From NCBI GenBank assembly GCA_020829485.1, contig JAIVFU010000132.1, positions 1 through 16,085 of the forward strand: a stretch of 16,085 nucleotides of DNA, in the 5' to 3' direction. Position 1 is the stretch's first letter, and each line of letters starts with the position of its first letter. The notes beneath the pieces were generated by a model. The model ran no database searches, was not told the DNA's origin, and saw nothing but the letters and a program-made list of their open reading frames with translations. The stretch is from Nostoc sp. CHAB 5834 (lineage in GTDB: Bacteria > Cyanobacteriota > Cyanobacteriia > Cyanobacteriales > Nostocaceae). This document shows, piece after piece, positions 1 to 8,292 of this stretch. The translations under genes were made by a program, and so were the position numbers.

Positions 1-2
1 CA

Positions 3-1193
3 GAACTGCCTTGCGGTTATGAAGGCGAATTCGGGCCAGGAATTAAAACCTTAGTAATTAGCCTGTACTACGGGGGTAATATGACCCAAGGCAAATTATT
101 AGAGTTTTTAGAAGATATTGGGATATCCATATCAGCGGGATATTTATCGAACCTGCTGATTAAAAACCACGGCGATTTTGAAAGCGAGAACAGTGAAGTA
201 TATGCATCGGGACTAGAGAGCAGTCCTTGGCAACACTTCGACCAAACTGGTGGGCGCTGCGGTGGGGTGAACTATACCACTAATGTAGTCTGCAACCCTT
301 TCTATACAATCTACTTGACCACTGCCAAAAAAGACAGATTGAGTGTAGTCAAAGTATTGCAAAATGCCACAGAACTGGAGTTGATTCTCAATCAACTTAC
401 AGACAATTTACTAGAGACTTTCCAAATTCCGACTAAATGGAAAAAGGCTCTGAAACTATTCCCAACTGAAACTGTATTGAGTGAAGCAGAGTTTAATACT
501 CTACTTGATACATATCTACCCAAACTAGGTTCTCAACACCGGACTCGAATTATAGAAGCAGCAGCAATTGCTTTCTATCATCAACAAACTGATTGGCCAG
601 TAGTGCAAACCCTCGTTTGTGATGATGCTCCTCAGTTCAAATTACTGACTGATAATATTGCTTTGTGTTGGGTGCATGAAGGACGACATTATAAGAAGTT
701 GACTCCTTATGTTGCTTGTCACCAAAAAGCTCTTGATAAATTCCTGGATGATTTCTGGGATTACTACCGAGACTTGCTGGCTTACAAAGATGCACCCAGT
801 CAACAAACCGCAGAAAAACTCCGGTCTGAGTTTTGGAAGCTTTTCGATACTCAAAGTGGTTATCAACAGTTGGATGAGCGAAAACAATTAACGCTGCTGA
901 AAATTTCTCAGTTGCTTTTAGTATTAGAGCATCCTGAATTGCCTTTGCATAATAATCCGGCGGAGTTAGCTGCTAGGACAATGGTGCAACGGCGTAATAT
1001 TAGTTATGCCACTCAAACTCTAGAAGGTACTAAGGCTTGGGATACAATTATTTCCCTTGTTGCTACTACTCGTAAGTTGGGAATCAGCTTTTTTGAGTAT
1101 GTGCGCGACCGGATTTCTCAACTTGGTAATATTCCCTCTTTGGCGACTATTATTCATCAGCAGTCTTCTCTTAATTCCTTTGGTTGCTCATAG
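3..1193 (+). CDS. IS66-like DDE transposase, 5' end outside the window
   Basis: Catalyses cut-and-paste or replicative movement of an insertion sequence. The frame is open from base 3 without a stop. The first in-window ATG is at 81, but the peptide before it (ELPCGYEGEFGPG...) reads as normal protein, so the true start lies to the left. Counting from that ATG, the expected DDE residues are visible: Asp54 in HFDQTGG, Asp181/182 in CDDAPQF followed by CWVHEGRHY (the CWxHxRR-like step of IS66 proteins), and Glu295 in NNPAE followed by a conserved Arg. The C-terminal RKLGISFFEYVRD matches the usual end of IS66 TnpC-type proteins. No accessory TnpA/TnpB genes are visible and I could not find the right terminal inverted repeat. 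The family assignment rests on motif pattern, and a related IS group remains possible. The catalytic part looks intact. Confidence 0.75.
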   Translation, partial: ELPCGYEGEFGPGIKTLVISLYYGGNMTQGKLLEFLEDIGISISAGYLSNLLIKNHGDFESENSEVYASGLESSPWQHFDQTGGRCGGVNYTTNVVCNPFYTIYLTTAKKDRLSVVKVLQNATELELILNQLTDNLLETFQIPTKWKKALKLFPTETVLSEAEFNTLLDTYLPKLGSQHRTRIIEAAAIAFYHQQTDWPVVQTLVCDDAPQFKLLTDNIALCWVHEGRHYKKLTPYVACHQKALDKFLDDFWDYYRDLLAYKDAPSQQTAEKLRSEFWKLFDTQSGYQQLDERKQLTLLKISQLLLVLEHPELPLHNNPAELAARTMVQRRNISYATQTLEGTKAWDTIISLVATTRKLGISFFEYVRDRISQLGNIPSLATIIHQQSSLNSFGCS

Positions 1194-1239
1194 ATGCCCT
1201 AATCACTCCTGACCCCGAAATATTGAGGGGATACAAATT

Positions 1240-1899
1240 TTGGTTGAATATTTATCAGGGGTGTCTCAAGTAAAATTTACAACTCACCATAAATATCAAG
1301 CAGTAATTACCGCATTATTTAACTTTGCCGTGGAGCGGGGCTATATCAAATCAAACCCTCTAGCTAGATATCCTCGATGTAAACCTAACTTGGAGAAAGG
1401 GGAACATAATTCTGATGAAGAAGTGCGTTATCTTACACCAGCACAATTAAATCTTCTCTACCAAACCATTAAAACAGATGCTCGAATGTCTGCGTTGATA
1501 CATTTGTTGCACAGCACGGGGGCTAGAATCGCGGAAATATTGACGTTGGATTTAGACGCTGTAGATATTCAAAATCGTAAGTTTCAGGTAATTGGTAAGC
1601 GAAATAAGCAACGATGGTGTTTTTACAGTGAAAGTACTGCACAAAGTCTAAATAACTACCTCAAATATTACAGGCATCCGTGCGTGTCGGCATTGTTTAC
1701 AGCCCAACAACCCTTTAGTCTCAAAGTTTCTCGTCTATCTTACGCAACAGCTTATAAGTCCCTACTTGAGGTAATTAAGGGCGTAAACGAATTAGATAGT
1801 TGCGCCAAGTGTAACGAACCGATTACGTCGGTGAAATTCCGCTTTTGTCCTTACTGTGGTTTTCCCTATAAGGAGTCTGTTAATTCTAATGTGACTTAA
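1240..1899 (+). CDS. Truncated tyrosine recombinase with a zinc-ribbon-like tail
   Basis: This 219-aa protein starts at TTG 1240; the frame is open only back to 1213, after a TGA at 1210-1212. Residues 1-45 match the end of a SAM-like core-binding domain (HHKYQAVITALFNFA, GYIKSNPL). Residues 60-175 match the start of the catalytic domain, with the box I arginine in TGARIAEIL (Arg96) and a beta-hairpin lysine in GKRNK (Lys120). The HxLRH box and the C-terminal nucleophile tyrosine are absent. Instead the protein ends with CxxC-x11-CxxC (Cys188, 191, 203, 206), resembling a zinc ribbon. It cannot perform strand cleavage on its own. The N-terminus is short for a XerC/D-type protein and begins 46 bp after the upstream transposase, which suggests the transposon insertion removed the 5' part. 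It is probably a decayed gene. The alternative is a DNA-binding derivative that has kept the zinc ribbon. Confidence 0.65.
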   Translation: MVEYLSGVSQVKFTTHHKYQAVITALFNFAVERGYIKSNPLARYPRCKPNLEKGEHNSDEEVRYLTPAQLNLLYQTIKTDARMSALIHLLHSTGARIAEILTLDLDAVDIQNRKFQVIGKRNKQRWCFYSESTAQSLNNYLKYYRHPCVSALFTAQQPFSLKVSRLSYATAYKSLLEVIKGVNELDSCAKCNEPITSVKFRFCPYCGFPYKESVNSNVT

Positions 1900-1903
1900 A
1901 ATC

Positions 1904-2506
1904 TTAAAAGTCATTATCCGTTCTTGGAACTATGGATAGTAAAAACCTTTTCAGGGATGGGTAAAATTCTAACCTCGCTGTATAATCATCTGTAAGTGAC
2001 ACTTCTAGTTCAATTGTTTGCTGATTTTTTTCATCAAAAAGCAACTGAATTTGATAATCTGTCCAGAATTGCTCACCTAGTTCATCTTCTAAATCAAAAA
2101 GCCGTTGTTCATCCCCCCATATATTCGACCAAAGAACTATCTTGTTAGCCCGAAAATGATTTTTACCTGTTGTATCTGCAATGACAAAATATGCTTCGAT
2201 ATTTAAATCAAATCCCAAATCATCGGCTTCTGTCTCTGCTATTTGACAGTTAACCACTATTAAGGTATCGGGGTTAACGTTTACTACCTGCTCTTGGCGC
2301 TTGAATAATTCTTGTAGCACGAAATCAGGCAACAACTGGGAACTCTCCTCAAGTAATTGTTTTTGAGTTTCTGGGGAGTAACGAGTTTTTAACTCTTGCG
2401 TGATTAAAGTTAAAATGTCTTCACTAGCTAAATTGACAACTATCTTTTTATCTGCGGGATTAAGGAAACTTCCAAGATTCAGATTAATGTGTTTTTTAGT
2501 TGGCAT
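1904..2506 (-). CDS. Hypothetical acidic protein, 200 aa
   Basis: I do not recognise this protein. It starts at ATG 2506-2504 with no strong Shine-Dalgarno and ends with TAA, 4 bp from the stop of the convergent recombinase fragment. There is no signal peptide, membrane helix or cysteine cluster. The N-terminal 60 residues contain Lys/Glu-rich helical stretches (ITQELKTRYSPETQKQLLEESSQLL). The central part reads as alternating beta strands with many acidic residues (IVVNCQIAETEADDLGFDLNIEAYFVIAD). The tail is TARLEFYPSLKRFLLSI. It is probably a soluble alpha/beta cytoplasmic protein. The reading frame is clean and the composition protein-like, so I take it as a real gene, probably part of the accessory region rather than the NRPS cluster. 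Confidence 0.6.
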   Translation of the reverse strand: MPTKKHINLNLGSFLNPADKKIVVNLASEDILTLITQELKTRYSPETQKQLLEESSQLLPDFVLQELFKRQEQVVNVNPDTLIVVNCQIAETEADDLGFDLNIEAYFVIADTTGKNHFRANKIVLWSNIWGDEQRLFDLEDELGEQFWTDYQIQLLFDEKNQQTIELEVSLTDDYTARLEFYPSLKRFLLSIVPRTDNDF

Positions 2507-2659
2507 AGTTCTGTAAAATTATTTTAATTTGGGCAGAGCATTCACAAATAAAGCTCAAAGGAAGTCAATCAAGAAACGTTCGTCATCTACTTTTACACGG
2601 CAATCTAGGACAGCAAACGAGTTCAGGCGCTAAATTATCAAATTTAGATGCGCGCCAGC

Positions 2660-3262
2660 TTAACTGTTGCCTGCATATGTTACACTTTTGGATAAATGAC
2701 TGATATTTATCACTACCAAAGCTTTTTGTTTTCCTAGCTCTAATGTAAAATCAACGATAAATATCCAATCACTTCGATATTCTTTTTCGCGGTTAAGGTC
2801 GTATAGTCCAATCCGTCCTAGCCATTTCCTAATACAAGTAAAGCTGGGAGTTTTCTGTGATTCTAAGAAGTTATTAAAAAATAACTCTAAGGTTTTTTCT
2901 ATTCCTCTAAAACTTGTTCCACATTTAATTAAAAGTTGTATAGCTATCAATACTATATCAACTGTATAGTGATGATTTTTAGCATTCAATTCTTCTGGAG
3001 CGCCACTTGTTTGTAAATTAGACGCAAGTTCGTCTATTTCATCTTTTTTTCCTCTACTATAGCCTCCCCATTCTCAAGAGAATAGTCCTTTTTCCGCAGC
3101 AATTGCACGATTCTTCCAATACTCTCGTAATGCTGATAAATCTCTTACTTTTATTTCTAAGGCTCTGAGCTTTTTCTGCTTTTCTAAAGCTTTTTTTTTC
3201 CAATTATCTCGACCTGCACGAAACAAACGGGCTAATCTACTGGTTGGGCTTTTGAATTCCAT
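2660..3262 (-). pseudogene. Broken, truncated transposase remnant
   Basis: Two open pieces in the same minus-strand frame form one gene. Residues 1-62 run from ATG 3262 to an in-frame TGA at 3076-3074, and the frame then reopens and continues to a stop at 2660. The start is convincing: AAAGGAG (3279-3273) sits 10 bases upstream. The first piece is a Lys/Arg-rich coiled-coil-like segment (WKKKALEKQKKLRALEIKVRDL). The second contains a helix-turn-helix-like stretch (SFRGIEKTLELFF) and the apparent start of a DDE domain with the first Asp in DWIFIVDFTLELGKQKALVV. Soon after this the protein ends in unrelated residues, so most of the catalytic domain is missing. Around the stop, the next frame reads ENGEAIVEE and returns to the main frame at an A7 tract (3049-3043), so two small compensating indels are likely. 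The IS family is not identified with confidence. Confidence 0.65.
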
Positions 3263-4020
3263 TGACTTTTAACTCCTTTAAAAAAGGCGACATGGTTATT
3301 GTATGAAAAATATCACTCAAAAACTCTCAAAGTCAACAGCCTAGATTTAATCTCAACTGTTAGTCAAATCTCTTCAAGGTCTAATACTAACCCAAGTTGT
3401 TTACAGCCGTTTTGAGAGCCAGTTAACGCCGAATAAATCATTGTTACGATGACCCCGGAAGATCCCCCCAACCCTCCTTAATCCCCTCCCCGCTTGTGGC
3501 TATCCATTAGTCACATTTTTCTTAACACTCTTGAAACCATTATTTTATAAGGCTCATTAGGCTTCACTTTTATTCTTGACTTGACAAATTAGCCCTTAGT
3601 CTTACCGATAAAAGCTCAATCTCAATAATATTCGCCTGATTGTCCAACCTCTCTTACTATTTTGGCTGATTTATCCCTGGCTAGATTATTTTCCCAAATT
3701 TTCATTTATTGCTTGGTTTTAATTACTTAATTTGTGCAATGAACCAATTTAAACCCTTTTATGTTTCTGGATAATTTTACTTATTTACTACTTCCTTACC
3801 TCAAAAAATGACAGAAGAGGGATATTACCCGCGAATAAAACAACCCCATCCCATAAGGAGATGAGGTTGGAAAGCTACAGATAACTCTGATCGGCTATCG
3901 AAGTTGAGATCGGAGGACAAAAGTAAAACGGGCTCTATATTTGGCTTTGAGACTTAAGTTTTGTAACTCAATGAGGTATAAAATGCTGCATTATCTTTAC
4001 GATACGCGACGCGAAGTACT
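3263..4020. other. Non-coding gap between the transposase remnant and the NRPS operon
   Basis: This stretch has no convincing coding sequence on either strand. It holds the ribosome-binding site of the transposase remnant at its left end. At 3461-3490 there is a pyrimidine-rich stretch (GATCCCCCCAACCCTCC) that resembles degraded copies of dispersed repeats common in Nostoc genomes. The operon terminator lies at 3834-3869. A short CG-rich piece near 4001-4017 (GATACGCGACGCGAAGT) looks like a fragment of another cyanobacterial dispersed repeat. The two repeat comparisons are from memory and weak. Nothing else stands out. Confidence 0.5.
3834..3869 (-). terminator. Intrinsic terminator of the leftward NRPS operon
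   Basis: On the minus strand, bases 3869-3860 pair with 3850-3841 to give a 10-bp stem (one G-U in RNA) with a 9-base loop. The stem is followed immediately by TTTTATT (3840-3834). It lies about 150 bp past the stop of the terminal NRPS gene. The other strand has no T-run after the hairpin, so the orientation fits the biosynthetic operon. Confidence 0.75.
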
Positions 4021-7000
4021 TCACTGAGCATTATTAAGGCAGTCATTTAATTTTTTAGACAAAACTAAAACATGGGGTAATGACATGATGCTATCGTGCG
4101 AACCAGGAGTTTTGTAAATTTCTATTCCACCCGTAGCTAGTTCTTTCCACTTCTCCATGAGATAATACTCTTCTACGGGTCTTTCCATTGCCCAAAAAAG
4201 CGTTACCTTACCATTATAATCTTTAGCTATGTAACCTCTTTGCGCTTGAGTATTAGCATCTCGAACAGCTAAATCTAGCACAGAAATAGGTAAAGGTCGT
4301 TGCATTTTCAGATGAAGCTTGTAAATAATTTCCCTCAGAAAATTTTGCAATCTGTGATTGACCCGATCAACAAAAAAAGTGAGTTGCTGTTTTGGTTCTA
4401 AGCTAACTATGTGACTCGTATTCCTTTTAATTATGTCTTGCCCATTAATTAAAAAATGACTAAAACGCTTTTTCAATTTATCAAAGAAAGAACATTTGAT
4501 ATTTTCACCTGATTTTACTTGGGGAGGGTAACAATCAAATAAAGCTAGCAATTCTACCTTTTCGCCTTGTATTTCAAGTTGTCTAGCCATTTCAAATGCT
4601 ACTGTACCCCCAATACACCAGCCACCTAATAAATAAGGGCCTTGAGGTTGAATAGTACGTATTTCTTTGATATAGTGGGCTGCCATATCTTCTATACGAT
4701 TATAAGGAGCCTGTTTTCTATCTAAACCCTGTGCTTGTAGCCCATAAACTGGCTGATCTAAATCTAAATTACCCAGTAGTTCGCGGCTGTGGAAAAGATT
4801 GCCATATAGTGAATGGATATAGAAAAAAGGCAGTTTAGAACCCTGTAGTTGAATGGGAATTAATGAAGACCAAGGCGTTGAGCATCCTTGTTGGCGGAGA
4901 ATATTAGTTAGCTGCTCAATAGTAGGAGCTTGAAAGAGGATAGCTGTAGGTAGATTTTTGCCAAATACCTTATTAATTTGAGAAAACAGACGTACTGCTA
5001 GAAGTGAGTGCCCTCCTAAATCAAAAAAGTTATCTGTTATTCCAATCGGATGAACTCCTAAAACATTTTCCCAGATTTTTGTTAATTGAAGTTGTAAAGG
5101 ATTTTCTGCTGTAGCAAATATTTTCTCTCTTTTAGTATCAGTTGGATTAAGAGCAAGTAAGCCTTTACGACCAACTTGACCATTAGCATCCAACGGCAGA
5201 GAATCAACTATGACAAAGGTAGGCAACAAATGCTCAAGTAGCTTTTGCTGGAGAAAACTCAGTAGTTGCTCACTCCCAATAGTCTCCCCTTGTTTGGGGA
5301 CAAGGTAAGCAACTAAACATTTATCCCCAGGAACATCTTTTTTGGCAATCACGACAGTTTTTTGCACACCTGGATATTGACCCAAAATTGTTTCAATTTC
5401 AGCCAAATCAATCCGAAAGCCGCGAATTTTAGCCTGATTATCTAGGCGGCCCAAAAACTCAATATTGCCGTCACTCAAGTAGCGCCCTAAGTCGCCACTT
5501 TTATAAAGGTATGACCCAGATTCGTTGCTAAAGGGGTTGGAGACAAATTTCTCAGATGTTAAGTCTGGGCGGTTAAAGTAGCCTTGAGCAACACCAATAC
5601 CACTGATGTAGATTTCGCCAGTAACCCCAATTGGAAGGGGTTGCGATCGCTGATCGAGAATATAAATTTTTGTATTGGCGATCGCTCTTCCTATAGGAAT
5701 TTCTGACCGAGTGTTACTGGTTTCAGTGGCAGTTTCTGGATCGTAAACTGTGGCGGTTAAAGTTGTTTCTAGCGATCCATAAGCATTCAGCCAACGTACT
5801 TGCTTGCCAACTTTTTCTACCCAAGTTAAATAAGTATTGTGTGAGACTTTTTCACCACCAACCATAACTAAGCGCAAGCTAACTGGCAAGGTTTGTGGAT
5901 ACACTGATAGCTCGTTAACTAACTCATACCAAAAAGAAGTGGGTAGATTAACAACAGTAATCTGTTGTTGAGAAATGAATGGGAAAAACTGCGCCGTCGA
6001 GTTCTGTAACTTTTGAGACTGGAGAATTGCGGTAGCACCAGCAATCCAACAGGGGAACAGTGATTCAATGAACGTGTCGCAACTGATACTAAACATTAGT
6101 AGTAAGCGATCGCTCTGGGTCAACTCCCAAGTGTCACTGATTGCTAGACTGTGGGTGACAAGATTACGGTGGGTAATGGCTATACCGTTGGGTTTTCCAT
6201 TGCAGCCGGACACATACATCACACAGGCGAGAGTCTGATCTGTGATGTAATATGCTGGATTTTCAATTGCGTGTAGGGCGATCTCTTCCCAATCATCATC
6301 CAAACAGATAACTTGTGCTTGATGCTCAGAAAGTTTCTCAACCAATGAGCTTTGGGTTAATACTAAGGATATTTGGGCATCTTCTAAAATGAAAGCGAGA
6401 TTATCTTGCCCAGATGTCGGCGCTATCGATACGTAAGTTCCTCCTGCTTTAAAAATACCCAACAGCCCCACAATCATTTCCAGGGAAGGCTCTAAATTAA
6501 GACCGACGAGTACCCCCGATTTTACCCCTAGAGTTTGCAAATAGTGGGCTAATTGATTTGTACGCTGGTTGAGTTCCTGATAGGTTAGTTGCTGATTCTC
6601 AAAACTTACTGCAATATGATTTGGAGTTCGTTTAGCTTGAGCCTCAAACCACTGATGGATACAAGTATTTTGGGGATAATCAGCCTGTTTGCCATGCCAA
6701 TCAACCAACACTTGATGTTGTTCTCCTGCTGTCAACAAGGGTAATTCAGATATCGGCTGATCGGGATTAGCAACAATACCTTCAAGTAAAGTTTTGAAGT
6801 GTCCTAACATTCGCTCTATGGTACTGGCATCAAACATCTCGGCATTGTAATCAAATACCATACCCAGACCATTATCCTGTTCTCGCAAGACTAATGTCAG
6901 ATCGTATTTGGTTTTACCATGATAGATGTAACCAAATAGAGAAGTGATAGTCAAATCAGGTAGTTGTATTGCTCCCATGCCACGACCATTTGACCAAGGA

Positions 7001-8292
7001 GGATTAAGGGAGAACTTTACCTGAAATAAAGACGAACTATTGCGGCTTTGTTGTTCTGGTCTAAGTTCTTCAATTAGCCTCTCAAAAGGTAGGTCTTGAT
7101 GGCTATAAGCCTCTAAGCAATCCTTACGCACGCGGTCTAACAATTGTCGGAAAGTTGGATTTCCTGCTAAGTTACCCCGCATTACAAGAGTATTAGAGAA
7201 AAATCCAATCAGCCGTTCGGTTTCTACTTGTCCTCGGCTTGCACTTGCAAAGCTAATCAGTAGGTCTTCTTGTCCAGAATAACGGTAGAGCAATAGCTCA
7301 AACACTGTCAGTAGAGTCATGAACAGGGTGACACCCCATTTTTGACTCAGGTCTGTTAGGGCATGGTTCAGCGTCTTTGATAGCAGCAGGGCAGCGCGAT
7401 CGCCTCGATATGTCTGCACACCATGAGGACGCGGATGATCGTAAGGTAACTCAATGATCGGTAAATTGCCTTCTAGCTTTTGCTTCCAGTAGTTTACCTG
7501 TGACCCTAGAACCTCTCGTTGGAGCCACTGATATTGCCAATTGGTAAAATCGGCATACTGCACTGGTAAGGGAGTTAAAGGAGAAGCCTGCCCTGCCGAC
7601 AATGCTTTATAGATGGTAGTGAAGTCTTGATAAAATATATCGGAAGAAGCTCCATCACAAACTATGCAGTGCATATTCCAGATTAGCAGATGTTCGCGAT
7701 CGCAAAAGCGCAGTAGCAGCAACCGCAAAATCGGGCCATTTGCTAAATCAAAGGGTTGATGAGCTTCTTTAGTTGCCAGTAAGTGAGCTTCCGCCTCTCG
7801 TTGTTCATCAGGTACTTGCCGCAAATCAATTATTGGCAATGTCAAGGAAACATCGGTAGAGATGACTTGAGTGGGCTTGCCATTCACGGCTGGAAAAGTT
7901 GTCCGCAAAACTTCATGGCGACGGACGACTTCTTTCAAACTTTTCTCTAAGACAGCAACATTGAGATTCCCCGTAAAACGCACCACAACTGGCATGTTAT
8001 TTGAGGAACTATCAGGTTCAAACTGATGAAGAAACCATATCCGCTGCTGACCAAAGGAAAGCGGCAAGTTGCCATTCCGTTCACAAGGGACAATTGGAGG
8101 AATCTGTGAATTGGCGGCTGTGGTAATTCGCCGGAGAAAGTTAATGATTTCGGCTTTTTGAGTTTTTAGCTCGGTCAGCAATTCTGGTGTAAGACTATCT
8201 TTTGCTGCCCGGTAGCGTAAGCGTTCGCCCTCTAACCAAAGTTTGACATCGCGCTGACGTAGTTCAGAGAGTAGTTCATCTAATGTTTTCAT
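4021..8292 (-). CDS. Terminal NRPS: docking-C-A-PCP-TE, with altered active sites
   Basis: This 1423-aa protein has, in order: a TubC-like N-terminal docking domain (1-55); a condensation domain (about 65-510); an adenylation domain (about 535-1045); a carrier domain with Ser1096 in DLGGHSLL; and a thioesterase (about 1155-1415). The C-domain motif is HCIVCDG (His208-Cys209...Asp213), where the second, catalytic His is replaced by Cys. The A domain keeps A1, A7 and A8 but departs at A2 (GGTYVSIAP), A3 (YVSGCNGKPNG for YTSGSTGKPKG), A5 (AYGSLE for GYGPTE) and A10 (NGQVGR for NGKVDR, so catalytic Lys is Gln1039). Pocket residues read D-T-E-N-M-G-A-L-T, for which I give no substrate. The TE has GGWCIGG (Cys1226), Asp1253 and His1399: a Cys nucleophile in an otherwise normal triad. 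The ATG overlaps the stop of the upstream NRPS (ATGA). The protein should receive a chain and release it; whether it also adds a residue is doubtful. Confidence 0.92.
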   Translation of the reverse strand: MKTLDELLSELRQRDVKLWLEGERLRYRAAKDSLTPELLTELKTQKAEIINFLRRITTAANSQIPPIVPCERNGNLPLSFGQQRIWFLHQFEPDSSSNNMPVVVRFTGNLNVAVLEKSLKEVVRRHEVLRTTFPAVNGKPTQVISTDVSLTLPIIDLRQVPDEQREAEAHLLATKEAHQPFDLANGPILRLLLLRFCDREHLLIWNMHCIVCDGASSDIFYQDFTTIYKALSAGQASPLTPLPVQYADFTNWQYQWLQREVLGSQVNYWKQKLEGNLPIIELPYDHPRPHGVQTYRGDRAALLLSKTLNHALTDLSQKWGVTLFMTLLTVFELLLYRYSGQEDLLISFASASRGQVETERLIGFFSNTLVMRGNLAGNPTFRQLLDRVRKDCLEAYSHQDLPFERLIEELRPEQQSRNSSSLFQVKFSLNPPWSNGRGMGAIQLPDLTITSLFGYIYHGKTKYDLTLVLREQDNGLGMVFDYNAEMFDASTIERMLGHFKTLLEGIVANPDQPISELPLLTAGEQHQVLVDWHGKQADYPQNTCIHQWFEAQAKRTPNHIAVSFENQQLTYQELNQRTNQLAHYLQTLGVKSGVLVGLNLEPSLEMIVGLLGIFKAGGTYVSIAPTSGQDNLAFILEDAQISLVLTQSSLVEKLSEHQAQVICLDDDWEEIALHAIENPAYYITDQTLACVMYVSGCNGKPNGIAITHRNLVTHSLAISDTWELTQSDRLLLMFSISCDTFIESLFPCWIAGATAILQSQKLQNSTAQFFPFISQQQITVVNLPTSFWYELVNELSVYPQTLPVSLRLVMVGGEKVSHNTYLTWVEKVGKQVRWLNAYGSLETTLTATVYDPETATETSNTRSEIPIGRAIANTKIYILDQRSQPLPIGVTGEIYISGIGVAQGYFNRPDLTSEKFVSNPFSNESGSYLYKSGDLGRYLSDGNIEFLGRLDNQAKIRGFRIDLAEIETILGQYPGVQKTVVIAKKDVPGDKCLVAYLVPKQGETIGSEQLLSFLQQKLLEHLLPTFVIVDSLPLDANGQVGRKGLLALNPTDTKREKIFATAENPLQLQLTKIWENVLGVHPIGITDNFFDLGGHSLLAVRLFSQINKVFGKNLPTAILFQAPTIEQLTNILRQQGCSTPWSSLIPIQLQGSKLPFFYIHSLYGNLFHSRELLGNLDLDQPVYGLQAQGLDRKQAPYNRIEDMAAHYIKEIRTIQPQGPYLLGGWCIGGTVAFEMARQLEIQGEKVELLALFDCYPPQVKSGENIKCSFFDKLKKRFSHFLINGQDIIKRNTSHIVSLEPKQQLTFFVDRVNHRLQNFLREIIYKLHLKMQRPLPISVLDLAVRDANTQAQRGYIAKDYNGKVTLFWAMERPVEEYYLMEKWKELATGGIEIYKTPGSHDSIMSLPHVLVLSKKLNDCLNNAQ

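Noticed and set aside
213..891. Other-frame open stretches inside the transposase (213-395, 642-887, 709-891)
   Set aside because: The transposase frame carries all three DDE residues and explains the region.
1194..1239. Short hairpin (CCCCGAAATATTGAGGGG) after the transposase as an IS end or terminator
   Set aside because: The stem is only about 4 bp and lacks a T-run; the matching left end is outside the window, so neither role can be supported.
2560..2660. Possible integron-type or attachment site near the stretch around 2620-2650
   Set aside because: Only a short fragment resembles such sites; no paired core sites or symmetrical arms were found.
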